A stretch of DNA of 64,000 nucleotides from CAIVAT01 sp964525995 (GCA_964525995.1 CAZGIM010000004.1:1-64000); one strand, 5' to 3'. Positions 8,985 through 18,926 are shown, counted from the stretch's first letter. The notes: generated from the letters alone by a model not told the origin. A program made the numbers and translations.

Positions 8985-9226
8985 AAATACTTCTCGTTCA
9001 AGTGTTCGTGATACTTGACATTTGTATCTTCATCCTTGGAAAGTTGTATTACTCCGCTTAAAGATTGCACTAGTGGCGAAATTTTCATTACCACCTTTGA
9101 TTCCATAGTAATTGCAGACAAATAATTTTCAATCAATTTGGATAAACTGGTTTCGTGATCATTAGCATATCTTTTTGCTCGATCTATCACATTCTTTTTT
9201 AGTCTTAATGTTAACTTGGTTTCCAT
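8981..9226 (-). CDS. Antitoxin of the PIN-domain toxin (DUF6364-like)
   Basis: This small protein (about 81 residues from the preferred start) begins METKLTLRLKKNVIDRAKRY, a ribbon-helix-helix-like N-terminus typical of DUF6364-type antitoxins. Such proteins bind the operon promoter through this N-terminus and the toxin through the C-terminal tail. An upstream ATG at 9256 is open, but the extra ten codons would lie across the promoter -7 box, so the ATG at 9226 is chosen. The gene ends in a 4-base overlap with the PIN toxin gene. Autoregulation is expected for the family; the promoter is described separately. Confidence 0.8.
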   Translation of the reverse strand: METKLTLRLKKNVIDRAKRYANDHETSLSKLIENYLSAITMESKVVMKISPLVQSLSGVIQLSKDEDTNVKYHEHLNEKYL

Positions 9227-9245
9227 AGCTAATTTTTTTGGCGTA

Positions 9246-9276
9246 CAAATATACATAATTTATACGGCATTGTCAA
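9246..9276 (-). promoter_or_regulatory. Promoter of the PIN toxin-antitoxin operon
   Basis: On the minus strand a TTG (9274-9276) is followed after exactly 20 bases by TATATTTG (9246-9253), a perfect TAnnTTTG. The -7 box ends about 20 bases before the antitoxin ATG at 9226, leaving a short leader. This is one of the two best Bacteroidota-type promoters in the window. Confidence 0.7.
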
Positions 9277-9388
9277 GAGGGATCTTATCTTGGGTTTGGC
9301 ACCTCCTCCTCAGTGGACTCCTGAACAACTAAAAGAGCTGGACAATATGTGGGAGGAGGTAAGAGATAAGATTAAGAAGTTACCTGTT

Positions 9389-9955
9389 TCATCTCTTTAT
9401 ATATTCAAAAATAAGATTTTCGGAAGGCATATAGTTGTATTTATTCCATAAATATACTACCTCCTGATCGGTAACGATCGAATCGTGTGGCACCATAGAG
9501 AAGCTGCTAATCTGAAGTCCTGATGGGACTATTAATTGATAATCGGCCTGATCGAGAGGCTGTTTCCAGCTAATGGTCGACTTCAGGATATACTCAGCAT
9601 GGTTCCCGTTGAGCCTTTGACGGTATGAGATCTGGATTACAAGATCACCGGGATAACTGAAATCAAGTTTAAAAACGGTTTTGTACAAATCAGTTTTCAA
9701 TGGGGTGATATTCTTATGGGTGGTCATATTGTAGATATAGATTGAATCAACCGGACCGTACAAAGAGTCAACAGGGTAAGGATAAATCAGGATTTCGCTT
9801 GAATTCCTGTCGTTTCGCAGATAATAAATACCAGTAACATGAAAGTAGTCCTTCGTAATTTTCATGGTGATATTTTCTTTGTAAAAACTTAATCCCTGGC
9901 TGGAACCGGTTGTGTATATCAACAAAAATATCAGGAGTAAAAACACTGAGCGCAT
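9389..9955 (-). CDS. Secreted protein of unknown function
   Basis: The 188-residue protein has a clear signal peptide (MRSVFLLLIFLLIYTTGSSQ). The mature part is rich in beta-strand-like alternation (FHVTGIYYLRND, QISYRQRLNGNHAEYILKSTI) and looks like one all-beta domain of about 165 residues. I do not recognise the family. It starts 9 bases after the stop of the T9SS protein gene upstream, so the two are very likely co-transcribed. It has no sorting domain of its own and may stay in the periplasm. Confidence 0.65.
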   Translation of the reverse strand: MRSVFLLLIFLLIYTTGSSQGLSFYKENITMKITKDYFHVTGIYYLRNDRNSSEILIYPYPVDSLYGPVDSIYIYNMTTHKNITPLKTDLYKTVFKLDFSYPGDLVIQISYRQRLNGNHAEYILKSTISWKQPLDQADYQLIVPSGLQISSFSMVPHDSIVTDQEVVYLWNKYNYMPSENLIFEYIKR

Positions 9956-9964
9956 AATGGGTGT

Positions 9965-11047
9965 TTATAATTTTAAAAATTTTCCCGTTTTTACCGTTTT
10001 TCCGTTTTTCTTCATATGAAATACAAGGACGCCTGTCGGAATATATTCATCCGGGATCCATTCATATTTGTTTTGAAAAGCAATCGGTTTAATCTGTTTC
10101 AATTGCCGTCCATCCCGGCCATAAATTGTAAAACTCATCTCATCAGATGGGTCCGGATTCCTCATATTAAAAAAGAACGTAACCTTATCGGTAAAAGGAT
10201 TTGGCGATACTACAACCACACTTTCCTGATCCGGTTCGTGTTTGTCGACGGCAGTGATGAGGCTTGTCGCAATGATATCCTGTGTGTGCAGCGAGTCTGG
10301 CCTCACGCAAAAGTCAACGTGTTCAACCTTGTAGGTTTGACTGGAATAGTTGGGCCAATTCGTTAAAACAATGGTGATAGTGTCAAAGGTATATCTCCTG
10401 GAAAATACTGTTTCAAGAAAGGAGCCATCAGGTTGAATATCAATAAATATACCTATATGTGGCGGTAGCGAAAAGTAACCATGGGTAAATACATTTCCTG
10501 ATGGGTCGTATATCTTCCCGCAATAACGGCTTAACTTTCCGGTTGTGTCATTTCCAATTCCGATGGTAGGGGATTTATCAACACAAAAGCTATCTCTATA
10601 GTCGGAACCATTTAAATACGAGATGTAAGAGATCGATTCCCCTCTTTGTTTACAATCAAGAAATGATCCTGGGTAATTTCCGAACGCAACATAATCAGAT
10701 CTTTCGGATCCGTAGTTATAACTGATTGTCTTAACATAATCTGCAAGAGGATTTATGAAAACCGGTGTTTGAAGGTTTAAATTTGTGATAACAGCGAGGT
10801 GGTTAAAGTTTGGGAATCCACCCCCCGGAATAAGCGTATAGAACTTGATTATGGAGCTTCCCGATGATGATTCTAACCTGATCGAATCGACTTGAGAAGC
10901 ATAATTGAAGAAAAACCCAAGTTCAATAGTCCAGCTGCCGTCAGTGCTGAAATGGATTTCCGAGATAGAAGCTAATGGTAGCGCCATATTCCCGTTTGCC
11001 AATGTTACAATAATTGATGTTGCGAAGATTAAAAGGAGCCTTTTCAT
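9965..11047 (-). CDS. T9SS-sorted secreted protein of unknown function
   Basis: The 360-residue protein has a signal peptide (MKRLLLIFATSIIVTLANG) and a C-terminal type A T9SS sorting domain over about the last 80 residues, starting at VVVSPNPFTDKVTFFFNM and ending in KTGKFLKL. The central ~260 residues are beta-rich and not recognised. T9SS substrates cross the outer membrane and are released or anchored to A-LPS or its equivalent. The gene is first of a two-gene unit with the small secreted protein downstream (9-base gap). Confidence 0.75.
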   Translation of the reverse strand: MKRLLLIFATSIIVTLANGNMALPLASISEIHFSTDGSWTIELGFFFNYASQVDSIRLESSSGSSIIKFYTLIPGGGFPNFNHLAVITNLNLQTPVFINPLADYVKTISYNYGSERSDYVAFGNYPGSFLDCKQRGESISYISYLNGSDYRDSFCVDKSPTIGIGNDTTGKLSRYCGKIYDPSGNVFTHGYFSLPPHIGIFIDIQPDGSFLETVFSRRYTFDTITIVLTNWPNYSSQTYKVEHVDFCVRPDSLHTQDIIATSLITAVDKHEPDQESVVVVSPNPFTDKVTFFFNMRNPDPSDEMSFTIYGRDGRQLKQIKPIAFQNKYEWIPDEYIPTGVLVFHMKKNGKTVKTGKFLKL

Positions 11048-11227
11048 AGATTTTCATTTAAAGAGGTTACTAATCCATTTCGCTACTGCCCAGAGAACCT
11101 AATTTACGAAAAAAGGGGGATTGTTATTTACCGTTTACAGCTATAGTGCTTTTAAATTCTATTATGACTTAAGTCACAATTATTGATGTTGTGAAAATTA
11201 AAACTCCTTGATTTACATTGGGCATGA

Positions 11228-12130
11228 TTATAAATTCCGGTTTTGAATTGATAATTCAGTTGATTTCCGAATGGCAAGTTCTAAATCTTCAATTCGACGA
11301 CTATGGATTAATTTCTGATAATCATCATCTGTTGCCTTGATTTTTCTCTCGCGGATTAATTTGAGGTTTTCCAAGTTGCGTTGCCATCGTTCAAGCACTT
11401 CATCTGAAACTTTGAAGTTATTGCATGGCACAAACAAGCGTTTTGGTATTTGAGCGTTAAATCCTAAAACTTCTAATTGACGCCTGATTTGTGGGATATG
11501 ATCACTACCAAAAACAAAAACAATCCTGCGAGCGTTTTTAGCGGCAGCTAATCCGTTTTCTACAATGCGTCTGTTGCGTTCATTCCAATTGCCATGTGCT
11601 GTTTCTGCGATCTGATTAGCTCCTATTATTTTTTCAAATACTGAATCAATAATTGCTATGTTCATTTCGCTATGAATGTCATCATATACAGATTGACTGT
11701 TCGATTCTTTGAATTTGGCAAAATACGAATTGCCAAAGGAGGAGACTTTTTCCATTACCGATTTAGGATATTCCCTTTCAGCTTTTGACTGGGTAGCATA
11801 ATCGAGTCGCCAGTCGACAGGTTCGAAATGGTATTTTAGTTTTGAAGCCATTTGGGCCAGAAATGCAGCTTCCGGTGGAAAATATCCTTCCATTGCCTGT
11901 TCAAAGGCATCAGGCGTAATTTCTCCACAAACCAGATCTGGCTTTAAAGCACAAATCTGTGCCTGAATATCGTTAATGGAATAATGATATTCCGGATCAA
12001 AATGCTTTGAATGAATGGTCCCGATAATGTAAATCTCCGGTTTGATATAAATCCCGCTTTGACATAATCCTTGCGAAATAAAAGTAATTGCCCAGAGACT
12101 CAGAATACAATACACTACTTTAATAAACAT
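11228..12130 (-). CDS. Secreted TraB/TIKI (EreA/ChaN-like superfamily) protein
   Basis: The 300-residue protein has an N-terminal signal segment, then YIIGTIHSKHFDPEY near residue 33, a catalytic-type histidine region seen in the TraB/PrgY-TIKI superfamily. It continues with ALKPDLVCGEITPDAF (conserved glutamate) and a late VFVFGSDHIPQIRRQL segment with the second conserved histidine. Members are putative metal-dependent hydrolases or proteases and often have unknown substrates; this protein resembles the DUF5694 subgroup. It is 12 bases downstream of the GRAM-domain gene and probably in the same operon. Confidence 0.6.
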   Translation of the reverse strand: MFIKVVYCILSLWAITFISQGLCQSGIYIKPEIYIIGTIHSKHFDPEYHYSINDIQAQICALKPDLVCGEITPDAFEQAMEGYFPPEAAFLAQMASKLKYHFEPVDWRLDYATQSKAEREYPKSVMEKVSSFGNSYFAKFKESNSQSVYDDIHSEMNIAIIDSVFEKIIGANQIAETAHGNWNERNRRIVENGLAAAKNARRIVFVFGSDHIPQIRRQLEVLGFNAQIPKRLFVPCNNFKVSDEVLERWQRNLENLKLIRERKIKATDDDYQKLIHSRRIEDLELAIRKSTELSIQNRNL

Positions 12131-12142
12131 ATTTCATCCCGT

Positions 12143-12667
12143 TTAAGATTCATCTGCTGTTGTTCTGATATCAGTTTCTGACCGGATTTTTTGTCGTTCG
12201 ATCTCTGCTCGCCATTGTCTCCTCCCGTCAACCACAAACTTCTCAATTTGTCCATTCATTAATTTTAATTCTAATCCATTGGGGATAATACCTAATGAAT
12301 TGAAAAACCGGATTTCTTTAATTTCTTCAAGTCCGATTTTCATTTCGTGATTTTGAATATTAAATGAATGGGATTTAAACAGAATTCTGTCTGTCAATAA
12401 ATATAGCTTTCCACCAACGGCCTCTCTGTTTTTAAAATGATTTGCTGATCCGGAGCGAATTATACCTTGTCCATCATTAACTTCTATTTGAGTCTGACGT
12501 TTTACGGTCTTTGAAGTAATGAAGAAATACATTCCTAATCCAAATAATAGTCCGGAAACAGGTCCACAAATCAATGCATATTGGATTTCATAACGAAAAG
12601 CCAAATAAAGTCCGAACAAAAGTCCAAATGCAAGTCCTGCAAATATTGAGTTTCTTCTCTCTTTCAT
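12143..12667 (-). CDS. Membrane protein with GRAM-like domain
   Basis: The 174-residue protein has two hydrophobic segments near the N-terminus (about residues 7-24 and 29-50), forming a membrane hairpin. A GRAM-like beta domain follows, with the segment GGKLYLLTDRILFKSHSF typical of the family (about 80-155). GRAM domains are PH-like folds that usually bind membranes or partners; the role in bacteria is unclear. It lies 21 bases after the C10 protease gene and 12 bases before the TraB/TIKI-like gene. Confidence 0.6.
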   Translation of the reverse strand: MKERRNSIFAGLAFGLLFGLYLAFRYEIQYALICGPVSGLLFGLGMYFFITSKTVKRQTQIEVNDGQGIIRSGSANHFKNREAVGGKLYLLTDRILFKSHSFNIQNHEMKIGLEEIKEIRFFNSLGIIPNGLELKLMNGQIEKFVVDGRRQWRAEIERQKIRSETDIRTTADES

Positions 12668-12688
12668 GGTATAAAACGTTTTTAGTTT

Positions 12689-14863
12689 TTATAAATCAGT
12701 GCCGAATAGTCGTCCGCTCACCACAAACTTCCTCACCCAGTCACCTTCGCTGGTGTTTACCTGCAAAAAATACATGCCGGGGGCGAGGCGGCTCACGTCG
12801 AGATCCGCAGTAACATCATGCAAAGAGTGGCTAAGGAGGATGTTGGAGCGGAGGTCGAGGATGTTGATGTGGCCTTGGTATCTGTTGCTTAAGGCGGGGA
12901 TGTTGACATGCAAGACGTCGGTGGCGGGATTTGGGAACAGGGTGATCTGATTGCGGATGTCATTTTCGGAGGCGCCTGTGTTGCTGGAATAGGAGGCATC
13001 CCAGCCCTGACCGCGGATGGTGAGGTTGGTAGTAAACATCACAAGTATTTGTCCGGATGCAGAAGTGACGGGGGGCGGCAGTACGGGATAGCTGCCCGAA
13101 TACCGGCCGAGGAGATTGCCGGTGACGTCATCGTACACGGTGACTTCATCATTGCCGGCTTCGGTGTCGAAACTGTTGAAAATCAAGGTAACGCGGGTGG
13201 CGCCGGCAGGATTGATCTTCCATTTGCAGTTGCTGGCGTCGTGGTACTGAAACATGCCGCTTCCGTCGGTGAAATTCCCGGCGGCCCCGGTCAGGACCGT
13301 GGTTCCGTTACAGAAATCAATGAAGGCCGATGTATATTCGGCGAGGAATCCCTGAGCGCCCATACCGCTCCCCGAGCTAAACGTCACGAGCATCGAGGGA
13401 CCGGTGGAGGTGACACTGTCGGGAAGGGAGCTTCCTGAATACTGAGCCAACAGGGGAGCCGAGGTGGCGGATCCGTCGTAGAACTTCACAAAATCGGCGG
13501 GATTGGTGGCAAAGCGTACAAAATTCAAGGTGATGTTCTTGTCGCTGTCATCTGCCGTGATGAGCCAGCTGCAGTCTGAATCCGGGAGATAGTCAGCCTG
13601 AGGGCCGCTTCCGTCCTCAATGCTGCCGCCGTACGAAGTTGATACCGTGTCGGCGCCTGTGCAGTAGGTCGGATACCATGCGGCATCGGGTTGAATATTG
13701 ATAGTAGCGCTCTGATTGTTGGTAAAGGTATTCGATCCGGGGTTCAGGTTATCCAGGTAAAAGTATCCGTTATACGTTCCGCCCCATCCCCAGTTCATGT
13801 GAAAATAGTCGTCGCTCTGGTAACCATCGCAAACCCAGCCATGCCCGCCCGAAGGACCATCTCCTCCGTACTCTATCGGCCTTGAAGCATCCAGATCGGC
13901 TTTAAGCAGCGCCACCCAGTCAGAGGTTGAATAATAGCTGCGGCTCAGGTACTGCGCCGAGGGAGAATATCCGAAGTAATTCACCAGGGCCGGTGCGACC
14001 TTACCAAAATACGCCCAGGAAACATTCGTCCCGTAAATCATGTCCAGCGATATCCCGGTATGGTAGCAAAGGACAGCCACGGGGTCCGACGTGTCGCTCA
14101 GACTCTGTTTCATCCCGTTCCAGTCATACGTTGTCGCACCGAAATCGGCGCACAGACTGCCATACGCCGGTGCTGCATTATCACAATGAGACCCCCGCCC
14201 CGTCGCAGGATACCTCCAGTAATGCATGATCATGCTCATGGCCATAGCCACGCATCCCACAGGCACATGTCCGCCCCAACTCCCGGTATCGACCGGACAA
14301 AGTGCGTTATACGGAAAGTACTGGTGCCAGGTATCGCTGATCAAAGGCCGAACTTCGGCCGGGGTATTATCGGGGAAGTCGGGAGGATTTATTCCGGTGG
14401 AACCATTGGCGCCATTTTTCTTTTCAGGGGATTCCATACCGAACAATCCTGCCCAGGCACGGGAAATAGTAGCATCGGCCGGCAGATGATTCTTCCTGAC
14501 ATGCCTGATCTGGCTCACATACTGCTCCATCCAGAAGCTGAATTCGGGAGAGAGATCCTTGCGGGAATATGAACTTTCATAGGAGTACCCCAGCACAGGA
14601 TACACGGCATCATCCGCTGACACAATCACAAAACCGGTCCCTGAAAAATTGAATACATAATAATCCGGGGATTTTGCTTCCCCAATAGTAAATTCCGAAA
14701 TGATTGAAGCATTTTTGTGAGCCGGCAAGTGGTGCATTCTGCAATTCCGGCTGAAAAATTCCCGACCGGCGATCCTCGCGCGATCAATCCCGACCATCGC
14801 CGAAAAGCCAGAAAGAGAAAAAAAAGAGGACATAATTGTTAATAAAAGCACACAGTGTTTCAT
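12689..14863 (-). CDS. Secreted C10 (streptopain-like) cysteine protease with CUB domains and T9SS sorting domain
   Basis: The 724-residue protein has a signal peptide and a Spi-like prodomain ending in SGTGFVIVSADDAVYPVLGY (about 70-105). The C10 catalytic core (about 175-370) has the nucleophile motif VPVGCVAMAMSMIMHYW and the histidine motif GGHGWVCDGY followed by FHMNWGWGGTYNG. Two CUB-like beta domains follow (about 395-510 and 515-630), and a type A T9SS sorting domain starting ITLFPNPATDVLHVNI forms the C-terminus. C10 enzymes are secreted proteases activated by prodomain removal, as in SpeB and prevotellan interpain. All expected catalytic residues are present. Two small genes follow closely on the same strand. 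Confidence 0.88.
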   Translation of the reverse strand: MKHCVLLLTIMSSFFSLSGFSAMVGIDRARIAGREFFSRNCRMHHLPAHKNASIISEFTIGEAKSPDYYVFNFSGTGFVIVSADDAVYPVLGYSYESSYSRKDLSPEFSFWMEQYVSQIRHVRKNHLPADATISRAWAGLFGMESPEKKNGANGSTGINPPDFPDNTPAEVRPLISDTWHQYFPYNALCPVDTGSWGGHVPVGCVAMAMSMIMHYWRYPATGRGSHCDNAAPAYGSLCADFGATTYDWNGMKQSLSDTSDPVAVLCYHTGISLDMIYGTNVSWAYFGKVAPALVNYFGYSPSAQYLSRSYYSTSDWVALLKADLDASRPIEYGGDGPSGGHGWVCDGYQSDDYFHMNWGWGGTYNGYFYLDNLNPGSNTFTNNQSATINIQPDAAWYPTYCTGADTVSTSYGGSIEDGSGPQADYLPDSDCSWLITADDSDKNITLNFVRFATNPADFVKFYDGSATSAPLLAQYSGSSLPDSVTSTGPSMLVTFSSGSGMGAQGFLAEYTSAFIDFCNGTTVLTGAAGNFTDGSGMFQYHDASNCKWKINPAGATRVTLIFNSFDTEAGNDEVTVYDDVTGNLLGRYSGSYPVLPPPVTSASGQILVMFTTNLTIRGQGWDASYSSNTGASENDIRNQITLFPNPATDVLHVNIPALSNRYQGHINILDLRSNILLSHSLHDVTADLDVSRLAPGMYFLQVNTSEGDWVRKFVVSGRLFGTDL

Positions 14864-15105
14864 AAGTGGAAGTTCGTTGTTCCTCGACCAAACGAAGTTT
14901 TATTTATTAGCGCATGTTTTTTTTGAAAAATGTGTAAAAACGGTTTCCACACAATTATTTTCATGTTTGCAGTTTTCAATAATGATGCTCACGCCTGGCC
15001 TGTAAAACCCTGTGCCGTTATATCTGATGATCAGATAATTTCACTTTTCAGCATAGGAATCACAGGCATGTTTGGCACTGACAAAATATGTTTTATTACT
15101 GAACA

Positions 15106-15852
15106 TCAATCCTTTTCAACGATATAGCCCAATTTTTTTGCTCTGTCAAAATATTTTTGTGATTTATCTTGATCATTCTCATTTTCAAGTATACATGTTC
15201 CATAATAAAAATTCAACTCCGCATTTTCCTGAAATTTCGAATAGATTTTCTTGAAAATTTTCTGTGCTTCTATTTTGTCTCCACATTTATACTCAATGAA
15301 ACCTCTTAACAAATATACTTCTGACCCAATACGAATGTTTTTGCTTTTGTACAGCTTTTCTGCCTGATCAAGGTTCAACCGTGCCTCATGAATACTATCC
15401 ATCGAATACAAAACCATGCTTTTACCGTAATATCCTTCGGGGTCATCCGGAATGATTCGTTGCATATGGTCGAATGACAGCAATGAAATTTGCATGTTAT
15501 TACTTAAAAATGAAGCATATCCTGAATTTAACCATGCTACAGGATTTGTGGAATCGATCATCACAGAATGGAGGGCGGCAATAAACGCATCCTGATAATT
15601 TCCCATATGTCTGCAACATACCGATAAATTATCCCATGCGTCACAAAAATTGGAGTCAATCCTGACCGCCGCAATATAAAAGGTTTTGGCTTCACTGAGT
15701 TTATTTATTTGCAGGCCATAATTTCCGGATTCAAAATACTGCCTTGCTTTCTTATTTTGTGTACCACAAATCATTGAAGTCTTGAGAGACACCTGACTAA
15801 GACCAGCCCAGCAATTGACAAATAAAATGATCGATAAATAAAATCCTTTCAT
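15106..15852 (-). CDS. Secreted tetratricopeptide-repeat protein
   Basis: The 248-residue protein has an N-terminal signal segment (MKGFYLSIILFVNCWAGLSQ) followed by about five TPR-like helix pairs covering most of the sequence, for example CDAWDNLSVCCRHMGNYQDA and PVAWLNSGYASFLSNN. TPR proteins serve as protein-interaction scaffolds; this one is probably periplasmic, because it has no sorting domain. It sits alone between the C10 protease and a T9SS protein. The 242-base gap toward the C10 gene (14864-15105) holds no recognisable feature. Confidence 0.7.
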   Translation of the reverse strand: MKGFYLSIILFVNCWAGLSQVSLKTSMICGTQNKKARQYFESGNYGLQINKLSEAKTFYIAAVRIDSNFCDAWDNLSVCCRHMGNYQDAFIAALHSVMIDSTNPVAWLNSGYASFLSNNMQISLLSFDHMQRIIPDDPEGYYGKSMVLYSMDSIHEARLNLDQAEKLYKSKNIRIGSEVYLLRGFIEYKCGDKIEAQKIFKKIYSKFQENAELNFYYGTCILENENDQDKSQKYFDRAKKLGYIVEKD

Positions 15853-15925
15853 AAACTGTCCTGTTTGTTATTTATGACTTACGCCCCGCATGGCCTCGGC
15901 TGCCGGTGTGTTATGGGTGAAATGA

Positions 15926-17404
15926 TTAGTATAATAATAGTTTCTTTATCGACAACATCTGGTTGTTTTCCAGGATCAGGACGAGGTAGAGGCCGTGTGG
16001 CAGTGCCGAACCGTCCAAGGTGACCTCGTTTGATCCGGTGGCCGCTTGTTCCGACCTCACCCTGGTTCCAAACATACCGATCAATTCCACCTCCCAGGGA
16101 TCAGTGTCGTCGGTGGTCCGTGTGACCGTGATCAGGGTAGCGGCAGGATTCAACCGGACCTGGAAAGCCTTCTCCATATGGTTAAGGCTCGCACCTGCAT
16201 CTACCAGCGTATTGCAATCGGTGGCCACCGGGGTGCCCCAAACTTCGGCCCCTTTCCTGAAGTACACCAGTTCATTGTGCCATTGGTATGTGCTCCAACC
16301 GGAATACTGGATGTTGTCCCAGGTATCTCCGAGGCCATCCGTGAATTCGTGTTTTTCATCGATGTTATTGGAGGGCATTCCGGTTATGCATCCAGGTGAA
16401 ATCCAGAATCTGCCATAGGTATAACCTTTGGTCAGCCGGTTCTTTATGTTGCAGCCCGCGTAGCAGGCAGGCCAAGGTACCCCGGCGCCATAAACGGGGT
16501 CGGGTACAAGTTCGCCGGGACGGCAGTTGAAGAATGGCCTGGCAGGGTAGTAAGCATCCCTGACGGTGTCGCGGAATGAAACATAATGCGGTACTTCGGT
16601 ACTGGTTTGCCGACGGCATCGAAGGGAATGGTACACAATTGAATCAGCGAATACCTCCTTCTGCAGGATGGTTTTAATGTCATGCCAATCGGTGAGTCCT
16701 GCGTCGAAATTGTAGTTTTTCATGAATCCGTGGTAATGAAATTCGTCCCCGATTGAAAAATCGAATAGCTGACTGCCAGTGGCGTATTGAATACCTGCCG
16801 GCGGATTTTCTTTTCCAAGCAACCTCACGTAAACAGGCCAGTCAGGGATTGAATAAACATCGAAAAAAGTACTGAATCCATAATGTTGGGTGAGCCAGAT
16901 CACACTCCCGTTGATATTTCCAACGATGTTATTCCCCGATGCATCTTTGGTTTGCAGGGTGATCTCCTTTGTCATATCTACAGTTCCCAATACCGAATCA
17001 AGGCCAATCCGGGTCACCTTTGCTTCGATGTAATCGCCTCCCTGCAGATTCATCAAATGCCAGGTCTGGTTCAGGGCAGCCTGGGTACACACAAGGATCG
17101 TATCGCCGTACTTATTGAAAAACATGAAATTCCCTGTCTGTACCGACTGGTATACCTTACGCCCTAAAAACGAACCGTTTGCATAATCCAGGCACATGGT
17201 GTTAGTATCATGGAGGACTTTATAGGAATAAAAAACGGTGTCGTTATTTGGCATGACTACTACCGAATCGCGGCCGAACGCACCCCATTGATATAACAGT
17301 CCTTCCTGATAAAAACTCACACCGGGAGAACAGATATTCTGGTAGTTCTGTGCTGCCAGTGATCCGGCAAGAAATGCCAGGAAAATTGTCAGATATCTTT
17401 TCAT
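15926..17404 (-). CDS. T9SS-sorted secreted protein, paralogue of the protein at 21519-23015
   Basis: The 492-residue protein begins with a signal peptide and the segment QNICSPGVSFYQEG; the paralogue at 21519 has QNICSPGVTLYEN at the same place. Both share FYSY, LGxxVY and FFNxxGDT segments and a DFxxGDEFHYxGF motif in the middle. The last ~80 residues form a sorting-like domain (VRLNPAATLITV ... LPHGLYLVLILENNQ) in which the usual YPNPA reads LNPAA. The function of the family is unknown. The 2.6 kb to 4.1 kb separating the two copies contains the FISUMP gene and the attC-like island. Confidence 0.7.
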   Translation of the reverse strand: MKRYLTIFLAFLAGSLAAQNYQNICSPGVSFYQEGLLYQWGAFGRDSVVVMPNNDTVFYSYKVLHDTNTMCLDYANGSFLGRKVYQSVQTGNFMFFNKYGDTILVCTQAALNQTWHLMNLQGGDYIEAKVTRIGLDSVLGTVDMTKEITLQTKDASGNNIVGNINGSVIWLTQHYGFSTFFDVYSIPDWPVYVRLLGKENPPAGIQYATGSQLFDFSIGDEFHYHGFMKNYNFDAGLTDWHDIKTILQKEVFADSIVYHSLRCRRQTSTEVPHYVSFRDTVRDAYYPARPFFNCRPGELVPDPVYGAGVPWPACYAGCNIKNRLTKGYTYGRFWISPGCITGMPSNNIDEKHEFTDGLGDTWDNIQYSGWSTYQWHNELVYFRKGAEVWGTPVATDCNTLVDAGASLNHMEKAFQVRLNPAATLITVTRTTDDTDPWEVELIGMFGTRVRSEQAATGSNEVTLDGSALPHGLYLVLILENNQMLSIKKLLLY

Positions 17405-17535
17405 TTTTCGATGTATTTACATATTTATGCAGGGCATGAGATATTCAAATAACCTTAAGAAATGGTAAGCTCCCCCGAAAGTCGGCCATTTACAATTAGA
17501 GTCTAACTGTACTTGTTCAAATTCCTCGTGACAGC

Positions 17536-18867
17536 CTAATAACTCTTGAGACACCGAACACTAAAGCCTGACTCCTTAAGTAATATGTAATTCCGCTCCA
17601 ATCCTTGCCAGAGATAGAGACAACGATACCATGCAGTTTCAACGTTATACCCGGACGATGTCCACAAATTGCTGGTGTATCCAATCGCGTGGAAATAACC
17701 ATCGCCAAGACGAACGCCTCCTGGAAGGGCTGAAAATCCAAACAAATCTGTACACATTCCATTTCCCTGCCAGACACTGGTTGACTTCAGGTTTGAACCT
17801 GCATCATAGCCGCGAGGAAACAAGGCCAAATCCCATTCCGGATCTCCGATCCGAAATTGAGTGTCCACTGCGCCTTCCAAAACTTTCCATTCCTCATCTG
17901 TGGGCAGGTGCCAACCCGGTGGACAGATACCTTGTGCACCCTGCTGGTTCATATACTGCATCATTTCATCCCATTGGTAGAGTCCGCCATATTTTGTACA
18001 ACTGTCTGCTTCGTTGTTGTTACAATATTTCTCAATAATGCCATTGTTCGTTTGAACCTGGTTCCCAGAGATCATAGTCCCAACGTTTAAATTTTCCTTC
18101 AACCAGCATTGGCTATAAATCTGGATGGTGTTATAAACTTGACCAGCATAAGTGACTGTTGGTGTTTCAGGGCAGGGGATATTGGTAGCAAACTGAAAAG
18201 TGTATGTTGTATCACAAGTGGGTGTATCCAAAATGCCGGATTCCTGAACGACAAGGCCTGCTTTAAGTTGAGATTGTTTTAATGATGGATTATTATAATC
18301 TAAGCCGAGGTACTCAATTTTGCATGTCTTTCCGCCTGTTGGCATTTTCGAAATGATTTTAATACTTTTTGTAATGCCGTCATACCGAGCTCTAAGGAAA
18401 TAAATTCCATTATCTCCAGGGAGGAACCTGAAGGAATGTGTTCCTTCTTCCAGCTCCCGGTCCAAGTTCACCACAGTTTTTCCACTGACCTCAGAAACCA
18501 TAATATTCACTGTTCCTTTTGATGGAAGGTATACAGAAATTATGGATTGATCTATAACCGGATTGGGATAGCAGTAAAACAGTCTGAATTCTTTCATTCT
18601 ATCACTAATATGCCACATTCCCACAGGAAAATCCATTGCATAACCAACATAGAGCAATATATCTCCCGGTATTATTTGATATGTAAGTGTTGTATCAGGC
18701 CAATACAGCTTAACAGAATCTCCTTGTGTTCTGTTCATTACTTTAATGCTGTCGAGCCTGATATACTTTCCGTTATCAACTGCGGTGAAGGTAAAATCAA
18801 ATGATGTTTTTTGCCCGGATGCGCTAATCATCAAGGCTATTGGTATTATAATTAAAATCAACCTCAT
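17536..18867 (-). CDS. Secreted FISUMP-domain protein with N-terminal T9SS-like module
   Basis: The preferred start (18867, MRLILIIIPIALMISASGQ) gives a good signal peptide; an ATG 21 bases upstream would add only seven polar residues. Residues ~90-175 form a module that looks like a T9SS sorting domain (FYCYPNPVIDQSIISVYL ... DNGIYFLRARYDG) but is not at the C-terminus. The C-terminal half is a complete FISUMP domain: VTYAGQVYNTIQIYSQCW, GICPPGWHLPTDEEW, and ending SVRCLKSY. FISUMP proteins are abundant in Bacteroidota and Fibrobacter; their function is unknown but surface location is expected. Three relatives lie at 24.5, 30.1 and 31.6 kb. Confidence 0.78.
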   Translation of the reverse strand: MRLILIIIPIALMISASGQKTSFDFTFTAVDNGKYIRLDSIKVMNRTQGDSVKLYWPDTTLTYQIIPGDILLYVGYAMDFPVGMWHISDRMKEFRLFYCYPNPVIDQSIISVYLPSKGTVNIMVSEVSGKTVVNLDRELEEGTHSFRFLPGDNGIYFLRARYDGITKSIKIISKMPTGGKTCKIEYLGLDYNNPSLKQSQLKAGLVVQESGILDTPTCDTTYTFQFATNIPCPETPTVTYAGQVYNTIQIYSQCWLKENLNVGTMISGNQVQTNNGIIEKYCNNNEADSCTKYGGLYQWDEMMQYMNQQGAQGICPPGWHLPTDEEWKVLEGAVDTQFRIGDPEWDLALFPRGYDAGSNLKSTSVWQGNGMCTDLFGFSALPGGVRLGDGYFHAIGYTSNLWTSSGYNVETAWYRCLYLWQGLERNYILLKESGFSVRCLKSY

Positions 18868-18926
18868 ATATTTAGGAGTCAACACCATGAGTAAACATTC
18901 TAATTATAAGCCATCTTTTTTTTGTT

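Noticed and set aside
9279..9451. Plus-strand open frame containing PQWTPEQLKELDNMWEEV, next to the PIN toxin-antitoxin operon
   Set aside because: It looks protein-like and may be a remnant, but it has no start codon, no recognised family, and overlaps the 3' end of the secreted-protein gene at 9389.
12908..13438. Long plus-strand frame opposite the C10 protease
   Set aside because: It is antisense to a clearly functional multidomain gene and has no domain or promoter.
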